The notes beneath the pieces are model-generated. The model had not been told where the DNA came from. It saw only the letters and a list, made by a program, of their open reading frames with translations, and searched no databases. A stretch of 64,000 nt of DNA from Tieghemostelium lacteum (lineage: Eukaryota > Evosea > Eumycetozoa > Dictyosteliales > Raperosteliaceae). Of this stretch, positions 32,021 through 43,396 are shown piece by piece; the first letter of the stretch is position 1; every line of letters begins with the position of its first letter. The translations under genes and the position numbers were made by a program. The stretch lies in the NCBI GenBank assembly GCA_001606155.1, contig LODT01000051.1, positions 248,001 to 312,000 of the forward strand, in the 5' to 3' direction.

Positions 32021-33624
32021 TTATATGTAACCAGACAATTGAGCCTTGTAAATTAAAGAAAGGAATCTTGAACCTAGACAAGGGGTTGAAATTCCCAAAG
32101 CCTGAGCCTCACCAGTGATGAGATCTTTTACACATAAATATTTACTGTTGTTGACTTGGAATTTACCACCTGGTCTATGGATTCTCTGATGACTGATACC
32201 ACCACTCTTTGAGACTTTAGAGATAGTATAGGCACCAGACTCAGAAGTTGAGAATCTCACCAAAAATGTACCTTCAGATTTCTTATGCAGTCTGTTTTCA
32301 GACTCTGAAGTGGAAATGTCACCGTGGAACCAAGCACATTCCATCAACTGACGAATCTTATCGAGGATGCGTGAACCGTCTTCCTTTAGATTACCAAACC
32401 AAGCCAAAACTTTACCGTATTGCTCCATGGATACAACTTCCTCTTCATGTGGACCTTTAGGAGAAGATACAATAATGGATTTCAGACATTTGAAATTCAA
32501 TTCAATTGTGCTTCCATTGAGATTAGGAGAGAATTGCAATAGATCAGACATGGAGGGTGTTGAACTATTTGTCAAACCAACAAAATTTGCAAATACATTG
32601 ACAAATTCCTTCCAAGAGACTTCATCAGAGTGACGGAACTGATTTTTCCACATGATGGCGCCATACTCATCTGGTATGCAACAATCAATAACAATATCTT
32701 CGAGTGCCGACACAATACCATCAAAAGATGGACGATTTTCTGGGAGTGGGTCCCAACATTTTTGAATGAGTGTTTTGAGGGCTTTTGGACAGTCCTCTGG
32801 TATGGGTGGTCTGAGTTGTCTGTCACAGATTGCAGCAACAAATTTATAAAAGTTATCAAATTCTGGGAATAATTCTTGTCTGGTATAGATTTGCCATAAA
32901 ACTAATCCAAAACTGTATACATCTGCTTTCTCATTGAATAATTTACCCTGTAATACTTCTGGTGCCATCCAAAGTGGTGTACCTTTAGCACCATCTTGAC
33001 CATCCTTTAAATTCTCTCCTCTTTGTTTGATTTGTGATAGACCAAAATCACAAACTTTAACTGTTAAATTTGAATCTACTAATAAATTACTAGTCTAATT
33101 ATATTCATGTTTGACAAAGGGGTGTGTTAGTAACAAAAAAATCAAATTGTTTTTTTTTTTGGTGGGGTGAAGGTTTATAATTCCATTTTGATACCAACTT
33201 TTAAATCTCTGTGAATAAATACTGGATTGGAGCTATGTAACCATAGAACACCCAAAGCAGCGTCCTTAGCCATCTTCATTCTGATAACTAGAGGTAATTT
33301 AACTTGTGCATCCAAGAGAAGGGTTTCAAGATTACCTTTCATCAATTCTGTACAAATCATCAATTTACCTGGTGTAGAAGTACAGGCACCCAAAAACAAT
33401 ACTATATTTGGATGAAATATTTTACTCATGATGGCTACTTCCTTTCTGAAATCTTTCAGAGTCTTCTCATCGACTTGTTTCAACATTATCTTTACTGCTA
33501 CATCTTTTTGTCTGCATCTACCTTTATAAACTGTACCAAAACTACCATCACCCAAAACTGAGTCTGTAGTGATCTCAGTTTCGGAAATTTCAGGTGGTCC
33601 TAACACATCTTGTTGTGTTTGCAT
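32021..33624 (-). CDS. SHK-family kinase: tyrosine-kinase-like/dual-specificity kinase with C-terminal SH2 domain
   Basis: Exons 33624-33199 and 33094-32021 join in phase 0 (HRDLK then TSNLLVDS) into about 499 residues. The kinase domain has the Gly loop GDGSFGTVYKG, VAVK lysine, HRDLK catalytic loop, CDFG and WMAPE. The C-terminal SH2 domain (about residues 390-480) has WFHGDISTSESENRL and FLVRFS with the phosphotyrosine-binding Arg. Kinase then SH2 is the order unique to dictyostelid SHK proteins (shkA-E), implicated in chemotaxis and phagocytosis. Which paralogue this is cannot be told. The donor is GTTGGT, weaker than usual. The N-terminus may lie further upstream: a coding-like stretch at about 33739-33862 starts MATQQQ and includes KDKISEFADWQLK, but no sound splice path joins it. 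Confidence 0.9.
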
Positions 33625-34148
33625 CTTTTTATATTTTGATGGATGATGGTGGAAAAAGATACAAAAAAAAAAAATAAAAAAATTTTTTGTTAGTCTTCTG
33701 TCTGACTGTGAATAGGGCTTACTTTTTAGTTGCCAATCTGCAAATTCTGAAATTTTGTCTTTTGCAACTAATCTTTGTTATTATACTTACTGATTGAAAT
33801 AGTTGATCTGTTCCTCTCTTTTTTGGATTTACTTGTTGTTGTTGTTGTTGTTGTGTTGCCATTTCTCTAACTATAGTTTCCTTTTATTTATGACTTTATC
33901 CTCTGTTTTAAATGTTTACTTTTTTTGAGTTTTGTTTTATGTTTCAAAAAAAAAATCAAAAGGATACTGTAGATAGTTGTGTACCTAGAGGTTGAAATAA
34001 CAATAGCAGTGTAAAAAAAAAAAATTAAAAAAAAAAAAAAATTTTTAATAAGATATCTTGCTAATGAGGAACTATTCTGCTAGAATGATTTTATAACCGA
34101 TTCTTTTGCTAAAAATAAGAATTTTAAATTAATTAAATTTTAACTGAA
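33625..34148. other. Upstream region of the SHK gene, with a possible 5' coding exon
   Basis: An ATG at 33862 (minus strand) opens MATQQQQQQQVNPKKRGTDQ. A nearby frame reads KDKISEFADWQLK, which resembles an SHK N-terminal region. Linking them needs an intron of about 20 nt, too short to trust. The remainder (33870-34148) is poly-A/T-rich and appears non-coding. Confidence 0.45.
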
Positions 34149-35012
34149 CTAACAGAATTTATTTAGTTTACTGGAATGATGATTAAAATGGTCTTCTACA
34201 AAAGTACTAATAAAAAAGTAATTGTGTGGATAACCTTCATGGTATCTTAAGGTAAATGATAGATTGGGGTTTTGGACTTTAGTTAAGGTCTCTGGGAAGA
34301 GATCAGTATTGAGGAATTCGTCTGCAGTTCCTTGGTCAATGAGAATATCCAATTTCTCACCTTGATAGGATTTTGCGAGATGTGATGGGTTGTATTGGTT
34401 CCAAAGGTCTTGGTTGTCACCTAGATAGCCTTTGAAACACTTTGCACCAAGTTTACCATTAGAAGGGTCGCATATAGGTGCAAATACAGATAATGATTTA
34501 TATTGACCTGGGTTTTTGAATGTCAAATTCAAAGCACCACATCCTCCCATAGAATGTCCCATCATTCCATGGTTATCAGTTTGAACCCAATTTGCAAATG
34601 CACTATTTACCAATTGAAAGAGTTCTTTACTGACATAACTGTACATTCTGTAGTTTTTACTCCAAGGTTCTTGAGTGGCATCTAGATAGAAACCAGCACC
34701 TGTTCCAAAGTCCCATGAGTCATCCTCACCTGCAATCTTACATCCACGAGGAGATGTATCAGGACACACCAATAACAGTCCTTCTTTTGATGCATATCTT
34801 ATAGCACCAGATTTTATTATAAAATTCTCATCGGTTGAGGTTATACCTGCAAGGAACCATAGTACTGGCACCTTCTTTTGTTGTGTCAATGCTGCTGGTG
34901 GAACATAGATGTGAAATTTCATCTCACATCCTAATTCCTTTGATTCATGTGAATATCTAATGACATTACCATCAAAGGAACGTGATTTTGATAATTCTTT
35001 TAGTGAATCCAT
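34149..35012 (-). CDS. S-formylglutathione hydrolase (esterase D)
   Basis: Hydrolyses S-formylglutathione to glutathione and formate, the last step of glutathione-dependent formaldehyde detoxification in the cytosol. The start ATG at 35012 gives 287 residues beginning MDSLKELSKSRSFDG, aligning with the human esterase D start; the frame extends further only through a non-ATG region. Motifs: PDTSPRGCKIAGEDDSWDFG (residues about 84-103), the nucleophile elbow GHSMGG with Ser154, LIDQG with the acidic residue nearby, and GYPHNY with the catalytic His. The sequence matches the family almost end to end with no insertions. A tiny upstream frame starting ATGAGCAGTTC at 35120 could be a noncoding or alternative 5' exon. 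Confidence 0.95.
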   Translation of the reverse strand: MDSLKELSKSRSFDGNVIRYSHESKELGCEMKFHIYVPPAALTQQKKVPVLWFLAGITSTDENFIIKSGAIRYASKEGLLLVCPDTSPRGCKIAGEDDSWDFGTGAGFYLDATQEPWSKNYRMYSYVSKELFQLVNSAFANWVQTDNHGMMGHSMGGCGALNLTFKNPGQYKSLSVFAPICDPSNGKLGAKCFKGYLGDNQDLWNQYNPSHLAKSYQGEKLDILIDQGTADEFLNTDLFPETLTKVQNPNLSFTLRYHEGYPHNYFFISTFVEDHFNHHSSKLNKFC

Positions 35013-35410
35013 TCCAAAATATGCTTCCAAAATGGAATAAAAAAAAAATTACTAAAAAATAAGAAAATTAATTTCTGAATCACAAGAACATACCAATAAA
35101 TAATTTGAACTGCTCATTTTATAAGTTTGTTTCAATTTTATATTGGTTTAAACATCTTTCTTATAAACTTTAAATTGAGTTAATGTTTAAATCAACTTAA
35201 AATCAAATACCAATGTACTTCAAATTAATTTTGAGTAGATATTGAGTTTCTTCAGAGATTCTAAGTTCAATTTCATTTTACTTAGAAATGATTGTTGAAA
35301 TTTTTACAATTGAAATGAACTTACAAAATTTAAATCGAAAAATTAATTTTTTACATCGAAAATTTTTTCAATAGTCTACACGATAAATCTAGAAATATTC
35401 TATTTCTAAA
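35013..35410. other. Divergent intergenic spacer
   Basis: About 400 bp of AT-rich DNA between esterase D and the PQ-repeat gene. It presumably includes both promoters and a possible short 5' exon of esterase D near 35093-35120. Nothing else recognised. Confidence 0.4.
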
Positions 35411-36394
35411 ATGAATTTCACTAAAATCTGTAGCCAACAATCACAACAACAACATAGACAACAATCACAACAAAAAAAACAAAAACAACAATATCAACAA
35501 AAACAACCACAACAACACAGACAACAATCACAACCACAATATCAACAAAAACAACCACAAATAATACAACAACAAATACAAAAATTACAAGAGCAAATAC
35601 AAGAATTACAACAACAACTACAGCAACAACCACAACAACAACCACAACAACAACCACAACAACAACCACAACAACAACCACAACAACAACCACAACAACA
35701 ACCACAACAACCACAACAACAACCACAACAAACAAACACATCGTTATCTTCACCAAATAGATCTACCAATGATCCAAAAGCTTCTGGTAAAGAAATGTCT
35801 GAAGAAGTAGAAGAGGATGAAATTTATGAAGAAGTTATTGAGAACTGGCTAGAAATTGATTGGGCCAGCGATAAAAATTTCCAAGAGGCTTACCAAAGAA
35901 CAATGTTTGTAGTAAAGCCCAAAAATAACTACTTAAGGGATTTCTTTTTCTTTATGGTAATTTATTTATTAGTTAAATTTTGTTGCTCTGGTATCAAGTT
36001 TGAACTTGGTAAATTGGCTGAGCAATGGAGTGGTGAAGAAGTCCAGAAGCTATATTACCTGGACTCAATTCCAGATGGTGGTGTATATAGAGAGCTTTCC
36101 TTTGTTTCTGGTTGGAAAGAACAACTTGAGGAAATTGACCTCAGCAATGGATGTTGGACAGCTAAGTACTCCTACAAGAAGTTGACCAACTATGGGATTG
36201 TATATTTCCCTGCTACACCAAAACCTGAAGCTGTTTCACTGGTTCTCAGTCAAGTCCAAGAGTCAGTATTAGTTTCAATGGAAGTTACCAACAATATAGG
36301 ATCCCATCTGGTAATTGTTTCAAAGATGAACAAAGTCTCCATTATTATAAGAATCATCTTTAAAATCTGGGTCCATCTCTCTAATATCTGGTAG
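35411..36394 (+). CDS. PQ-repeat protein with one membrane span; orphan
   Basis: 327 residues. Residues about 8-115 are almost only Gln and Pro, including a QQQP repeat encoded by a 12-bp CAA/CCA tandem array. Then come an acidic linker, a globular segment (VIENWLEIDWASDKNFQEAY) and a hydrophobic span (DFFFFMVIYLLVKFCCSGI, about 173-191). The C-terminal domain (WSGEEVQKLYYLDSIPDGGV onward) I do not recognise. The last 30 residues (VSKMNKVSIIIRIIFKIW) look unlike the rest, and a donor-like GTAATT precedes them near 36311. The real protein may therefore splice into a downstream exon that I could not identify. Function unknown. Confidence 0.6.
   Translation: MNFTKICSQQSQQQHRQQSQQKKQKQQYQQKQPQQHRQQSQPQYQQKQPQIIQQQIQKLQEQIQELQQQLQQQPQQQPQQQPQQQPQQQPQQQPQQQPQQPQQQPQQTNTSLSSPNRSTNDPKASGKEMSEEVEEDEIYEEVIENWLEIDWASDKNFQEAYQRTMFVVKPKNNYLRDFFFFMVIYLLVKFCCSGIKFELGKLAEQWSGEEVQKLYYLDSIPDGGVYRELSFVSGWKEQLEEIDLSNGCWTAKYSYKKLTNYGIVYFPATPKPEAVSLVLSQVQESVLVSMEVTNNIGSHLVIVSKMNKVSIIIRIIFKIWVHLSNIW
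35620..35733 (+). repeat. 12-bp tandem repeat encoding QQQP
   Basis: About eight to nine tandem copies of CCACAACAACAA, with one shortened unit near the right end, inside the coding region of the orphan PQ protein. Such arrays commonly vary in length between strains. Confidence 0.85.
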
Positions 36395-37053
36395 TAGTAT
36401 CTTTTTCTCTCTATTAGTTTATGTAAAATTGCTCTTAGGTATGTTTCTTAATATTCAAATTTTGGATTAGATTATTAATATTTTTTTATATTTCTAGAAT
36501 TAGAATTAAAAGTAAATAGACAAAAAGGTCTAGCGTGGAATATCAATCTTAAAATAGTATATTTATTTTGTAATATTAATTTAACATCAATCAGTTGGCA
36601 TTAATAGCCACTAATTTAATATTTGGATATCAATAATTGTAATGATGCAACTCAGCTTAGTAATTGTAGAAACATAATAGAGTAATAATAACAACAATAA
36701 TCTATAGAGTATGGGTGATATGAATGTCAATATTGAATTAATCATATCACCATTAAGCTCATAGAATAACCCAAAACATATTTATTATATTTATTTAACA
36801 ATATTTATTTAATGAGGATTAGTTCAATAGCTACCTCAACCAACTATTTAATCAACTAATTATTTATTTAATAGTAACACTACAATATCCAAATAATCAA
36901 TTTAATCCACTTTTAACCGCGCTAGATCATCAAACATCTCCCTGTAAATAAAATTCCTTATAGATAATAATAGTTCATTAGATTGAACTATTATTTTTAG
37001 TATTTTAATTAATATTCAATTGCTTTTATTTGTTATTCGAAACACTTATTTAT
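36395..37053. other. Convergent intergenic region with a 12-bp-stem inverted repeat
   Basis: Some 660 bp between the ends of the PQ gene and Urb1. Arms AATAATAGTTCA (36966-36977) and TGAACTATTATT (36984-36995) with a 6-nt loop form a perfect hairpin near the Urb1 3' end, possibly affecting 3'-end formation. The stretch 36497-36560 is less AT-biased and may be a relic exon. Otherwise nothing recognised. Confidence 0.45.
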
Positions 37054-40000
37054 TCACATGTTACTTTGACAATATTGTAGAACTGATAAATAGTCATCAA
37101 TTATTGAAATATTAGGATCCAAAGGTGATGGTAGTTTTGATAGTAATGAATTGAATTTAGTGGTGAGATCTTTGGAAACTTTAGAATTATTATTGTAAAT
37201 GATTGCAAGACAATTAATTAAATGTATTCTTGAAAGTGTTGATTGTTTTGAAATATATTGGTTATTGATAAAGAATAGGTAGTTGACAATTGATTGTGTA
37301 CTTGAAGAGGTGATATCTGATTTCATACTACTTGATGATTGTTGAATTTGTAAATCTTGTAACCATTTTAATGTGTTTTTAATGAGATTGGTAGAGGAGG
37401 AGGAAGTGGAGGTTGTAAGATATTGAATTTGCTTTTCAATGAACCATTGAACAATATGTGGTGATTGGTTATCATGTTTAAGTGTAATGATGATTTCAAG
37501 TACAATTGGTAACAACTCATTTTGGTGTGATGTATCATTGATGGATTGGTACTTTTCAATTAAGGTGTTGAGTGAGGTTGTGGTGACTTTGAAGTTGGAG
37601 TTGAAATTGGAGAGGATAGTTGATAGACATTTTAAGAATGATTTTATGATATCTTTGAATTCTCTTGATGTATTCCAATTTAATTTCATTATTAGATCCC
37701 AAGAAACCTGTGTAATGAGATTGAATTGGTTGAATTCACTAGAAGATGGTGAAATGGTGTGAAGAAGTTGTTCAAGGATTCTATAGATCATTTGAATGTA
37801 TTGAACTTGAAGGCTTGGGTTAACAATGAGATAGGATATCCATGTGATAATACCTTGTTTTACCAAGACTATAGATGAAGCGGAACTAGAGAGTTTTAAT
37901 AGAATCTCTAAAATTGTTAGTTTAACTTTAGGTGTTGATAGATAGCTATCAAAGAGTCCCATAAACATTGGTAATGCATTAGATCTTCTAATTAGATATT
38001 CAGTATTCTGGTTTGGTAAAGCTTCTAAAACACCATCATATAACCAACCAACTAGATTTCTATTTGAAAGTTTCAATAGATTACTATTCAAATAGGGAAT
38101 GGATGTCATTGACAGTAAAGGAGTACCTTTGAAAAATGCAATGATTGCATCTCTATTAGGATCTTTCTTCCACCCTAACAAACGTATAGAGTTACTTATA
38201 AATAATGTAAATACATTCGGAATCAATTGGTTCTTCTCAAATACCATTTGTTTCAGTACTTTTAAGAACTTTAATTGCACCAGTTTCACCTTTGACTTTG
38301 ACCACTCATCTTGAACCAACTTTATAAACTTCATCAGAATCATGTAACCAAGTTTTCTAATACCAACACTCTGTGATGACAATGATCGAATACTATATAC
38401 CAAAGGTCCATTAAAATAGAATGCATTACTATTCAAATCCTTATCCTGAAGAATTATAAGGAAAAGTCTCAATAAGAATGATGGATCATATGGAAATTCA
38501 ACAACAGGTTTAACAACTAGCTCCTTACTAGTGTAATCAATTTCTACCTTATCATCCTTATGATTTTCAGTAGTTGAATCAACTTGCATATTATCATCAG
38601 AATCCTCTTCATTAGGATCAGTTGAAAATGGTAATAAATCTACAGGGAATGATGATATTGATCTCTGTAGATGTCCATCTTGTAAGAGTGTATTGGTTTT
38701 TAGAAGATGGTGAATGTTACTTGACTGATTATAGTGTAGACCCCAGAGGTAATTGGAATCCTCTAGAATATTAATACCTGATTTTTCATGATGATATATG
38801 ATTCTGTATAATACTAGATCATTTGGATGAGTAGTTGCTTGATAACTCTTGAAGTAGACACTAACTAATTTGTTATTACTATTAATTGTACAGAATTTAC
38901 TATTTTTACTGTAAATCTTCAATAGAATATTTAAAATTAGGAATCTACTATAATTCAATTGAACACTGTGATAGTCCTCAATGACATTCATTATATAACT
39001 ACTATCTAGTAACTTTTTAAATACCCCCAATAGATAATAATAAGAATTTACATGTTCTAATAATTTATCTAAAAACTCTAATATCTCTATATCCTCTAGA
39101 TATTCACATGACTTCTTTACTAAACTTTCCAATAAATCTTCATTATCATTCATTTTTAGATATTTATCTGAATTTTCAAAATTAGTATTATTATATACAA
39201 TGGTGTTAAATAATTAAGAATAGTTACCTAAAAATTGAATATTAAATCTAAATAGATCTCTATTTGATTTCATTGATGATTCCAATGAGGTAATGAAATT
39301 ATTTACTAATTGTCTAATAACTTTTTTGGTTAGATTTTGGTCTATTTCGGTAAGAGACTGGTATATAATATAATTTGATGGAGAATCAATATATTTTTCT
39401 AAATCTATGTATTTAGAAAGTACTGAACAGAGTTCTGAAGCAGTTTCATAGTATACTGGTTTTAGTGTTTTAGAAAAAGTTTTGGAAACTAGTTCAATGA
39501 AAGTAGATTGAAGAATGGAGTCACATGGTGATGGCTGTTTTTGATATTGTTGAATTGTGTACAAAAGTGGTACTAATTGGTTGATATCTTTGATTGTTGA
39601 TAACATGGTACCAGTTCCAAAAAGCTCATGGAAATTGTCAAATGATCTAAATAAAAGTGTAATGATTGGTACTTGGTATGGGTTGTCTATTTTTCCAGAC
39701 AATAAATTTTTAATGAATTGATGGTGGTGGTAATAGAGTTGATTCAAGCAACTGAAATTCATGTACAATGGACAACATAAATCCATCAATAAGAATTCCA
39801 GTATACATTTATAAAATATTTCACTAGATGGTGATGACATGGCTAGTTCTATTAGATTATTAAATATTTGTTTTTTTATATCAGTTGAGTTGACAATGTT
39901 GGTGTTGGAGGTGATACTGATTTTTACTAAATTGGATTGTGGTTTACATATGTTGAAATGTAATAATTCTGCTAAATAGGTAGGTACTGGTATACTATTG

Positions 40001-43000
40001 AGTGTTATTTTACTATTATTAATTAGATTTTGAATAGATTGTAAAAATTGATTTGGTTGACACTGAATAGATTCTATATTGGTAAATGTTTTGGTGTAGT
40101 ATTGTAGTGTTGATTCTACATCGAGGAATGGTAGTAGAAGTTGACTTGATTGATTTCTTATATTATTATTTATATTTTGGTTGTTGAATATTAAATCAGT
40201 AATTTTGTTTAATATTGTAATGTGGATTGGGTTTTGGTGATTTAGGATTCTGATAACTAAAAGTAGGAGTAATAGGGTAATTCTGTCATTGACCAGATAC
40301 TGACTTTGAAGGAAATCGTTGTAAAGAATCATGGATATTAATTTACATGATTGTTGTGTATTCTTTAATTGAAGTAACTGAACTAAAACCAAATCTAAAA
40401 CATCAAAATAGAAATCGATATTGTCTGCTGATGAGGATTTCTGGAATTCAAATTTAATTAGACTTAATATCAATGGAATGAGATTTGATAGTTTTCTAGA
40501 ATTGGAATGTTGGGATATAGTAGATAGAATATAACTTCTCAGTGGATGACTTATCAATACAATATCGCTAACCAATAAGAACCTATTTAGAGATACCAAT
40601 AGACTACTAGACCTGAATACAGAGATGCAATTTAACTCATCTTCACCACCTACAAAAGATAATGCTATACTCTTATTTAATTTATCAAACTTATCTACAC
40701 TTCCAAATGTTTGGAAATAGATTAATTTGAGTGTTGACTGAATTTCACTTGAAAAGTTTTTAGAGGAGATTTTGAATGATTTTAGAGAATCAAGTGAAAT
40801 TTCATAGATATCTTGTGATTTATCAGATAGATAATAGAATAGGAATAAAACAGTACTTGATGACACTGTGTTACTGGATATTGTGGAATATACTTTAGAT
40901 AGATATTGTTGGATATTATCGGTTGTTGATTGTTGTTGGTTGTATAGGTACTGAATTGAAGACACCAGTATAGGGCTAGTACTTATTTCTTGTATATTTT
41001 TAAATAACTGTTTAGATGTAAGTTGACAAGTATCTACTAATTGGAATTTATCCTTGTTAGAGTTACTTATTAGTGTCTCTAGAAATTGAATGAGTTCCAT
41101 TGCAATGGATTCATCTTGTTCTTGAACTAGATAATCTAACCATATATCAATCTCTTGATCTACACCAGCAAATATATTGTTGATTGTAAATACTCTGAGA
41201 AGTAACTGATAAAACATCTCTTTCAGGTCAATTGCATTGTTTCTAGTGACTTGGTAATACAATTGTATAATCATTGATAGTATAGAAGGTGCGTCACTAC
41301 CAGTATCTTTACTCAACAGGGATGTAATGGAATTTATAGTCTTAGAATGTGACATTAACTGAATAAACAGTTTTTGGGTATATGGTGACTGTTGTATCAT
41401 AGTATAGTCAATCATTTTCAATGTGATTTGGTTGGGAATTGGTAGGTATCTTAGATACTCTGACAGTATAGAAAGGTATTGGTTATAGGTTGTAGCATTT
41501 TGTTTAAACATTTTAAAATTCTCTTTAAAATAGTTGAAATTTGGTAACCTTTCCATTAAACCTTTTTTAAGATCTCCAATAAACTGGTCAATGTCCTCTA
41601 GAGAGTAATAGAGTGAATTCTGAGTTCCTTTACTATTGATACTATTGAATAGATCTTGTCTAAACTCTAAAAGATCTTTCATAACTGTATTCACTCTCTT
41701 TAGACACAACTGTAGGACAAGTAATTGATTATAGGTTACAAGTGGGAACTGGAATAGACCAGAAGGTTTCTCACTGTTGATTTGAGGTGGAACCAATAGA
41801 TTAATCAATACCATAGGTGAAGAAGGTATAGGTTCAATTAATTTCTCATTTGTAACTACATTGAGATGTGGTTTTTTAGGAACTGGTGCCAAAAGTGTTT
41901 TTATCAACATTGTAGTCTTATTCAACCAATTTAGCGATAATGTAGTTTCAAAATGACCAAGTTTTCTAAGATAACTAGTAAAAAGGTCTGGACAACTATT
42001 GATAATCTTTATGAATAGCATTTGATGGGTTTGGTAACTAATTGGATTCAGTTCGCTAATGAGTGATACTATAGCTCTATTTTCAAAACATGCTTGATCA
42101 TCTAGTCTGAACCATGTCCATTTCTGTTGATCGACAGTACTTGTAATACCTGTTTGTGGAGAGCAGCATAAAGTCACTAAAAACTGATAAATCTGATCAC
42201 GAGCATCATCTCCAATATCCTCTTTACTAAATACCATACCCAATTTCGACAAAAATGAACTATTAAAGAATTTACATTTTATCTTTTTACTGATGGCTTT
42301 GGATTGAAGAACATATTCTTGTAGAGACTCAATGAGATCTAATACTATATTATGATGATCGTATTGTAAAGTTTTGCAATATTTTGGTAAGAGATTTTCG
42401 TTATCCAAAATAAACTCTGTCAATTGTGGATTCTGGTGTTTTAGAAAGGATAACATAAATCTCAATACAAATGGTCTGCTTCCGCTATATGGACCGAAGG
42501 TAGAAACATCTGTCATTGATTTATGAAATCCTGTATCTGTAAACAAAAAGTTACTTTGAATGTGTCTAGCATTCTTTAAAGACAGACCTGTAATTGCAGC
42601 CAGCAATCTAAATGCATTTATAATCATTGGTCTACCAGATTCCTGAAACTTAATTACTAAATTATGAATTTCTATAAACCTATTATTTAATATCTATTTT
42701 ATGTTTTTGTGTGAAATGTGTGGTGTTAATACATTTTTGATCTATCAAAAGAAACCTGTTTATATAAACTACTAACATTATCTGATATGTATTTTGTAAG
42801 TGTAGGTAGAGATGGATCATCATTGATAGTTAGAATAATGGCAAATAATTCCATTAACATTGAATGTATATTTGCATAGATTTCAGGTTTATCAACACAC
42901 TGATCCCAAATTTGAAATAGTTCAGTTGTTTGATTAGATTGTCTTAGGTAATCAAATAGTAATGAAATTTGTTCATTCTTATAATTTAGTATTGGTTGTT

Positions 43001-43274
43001 CAGGTTGATCTTCTCTCTCTTTTTCATCTCTAATTGTTTTTATAATTGAGTATAAACCTTTCTCTATATCCTTTGTATTCTTAGAATTTATACACTGAAG
43101 AAATTTAAATAGTGTAAGATTCTCTATGAATTCAAATGTCTGTATGGATTGACTTTCATCTATTTTCGACCACTATATTGTCTATTAGTATTAAATTATC
43201 AATATTATAACCCTATTCTTAATATTTACATTTTTCTTGAAAGGATTTAATTTATTTAATTTTTTTTTACTCAT
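37054..43274 (-). CDS. urb1: Urb1/Npa1, nucleolar pre-ribosome-associated protein 1
   Basis: Large HEAT/ARM-type scaffold of early pre-60S particles, needed for large-subunit rRNA processing in the nucleolus. Four exons join in phase: 43274-43230, 43172-42733, 42679-39228 and 39167-37054, total about 2,016 residues (animal Urb1 is about 2,270, yeast about 1,760). The opening is basic (MSKKKLNKLNPFKKN). The Npa1-type region includes GRPMIINAFRLLAAI, SRPFVLRFMLSF and KCKFFNSSFLSKL. The whole protein is helical-repeat-like, with no catalytic motif. Exon 2 ends with donor GTATTA, chosen because it preserves phase into FIEIHNLVIKFQE. Introns 1 and 3 contain TACTAAT. An acidic Asp/Glu stretch lies at about residue 1,495. 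Confidence 0.88.
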
Positions 43275-43396
43275 CTTGAAAGACGAACGAAACTAATGAA
43301 AATAAATCGATTTTTCTGCAAAAAATAATCTATCATTTGATAAAAATTTAAATTAAATATTAAATCTATAGAAATACCATCATTTGGTGGCATATT

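Noticed and set aside
35421-35769. Long poly-Val and poly-Cys/Gly frames on the minus strand
   Set aside because: Antisense readings of the CAA/CCA repeat in the PQ-protein gene.
37054-42627. Two separate large genes (699 and 1,137 residues)
   Set aside because: A 60-nt intron with good GT...AG sites and correct phase joins them, and both parts fit Urb1 with further exons upstream to 43274.
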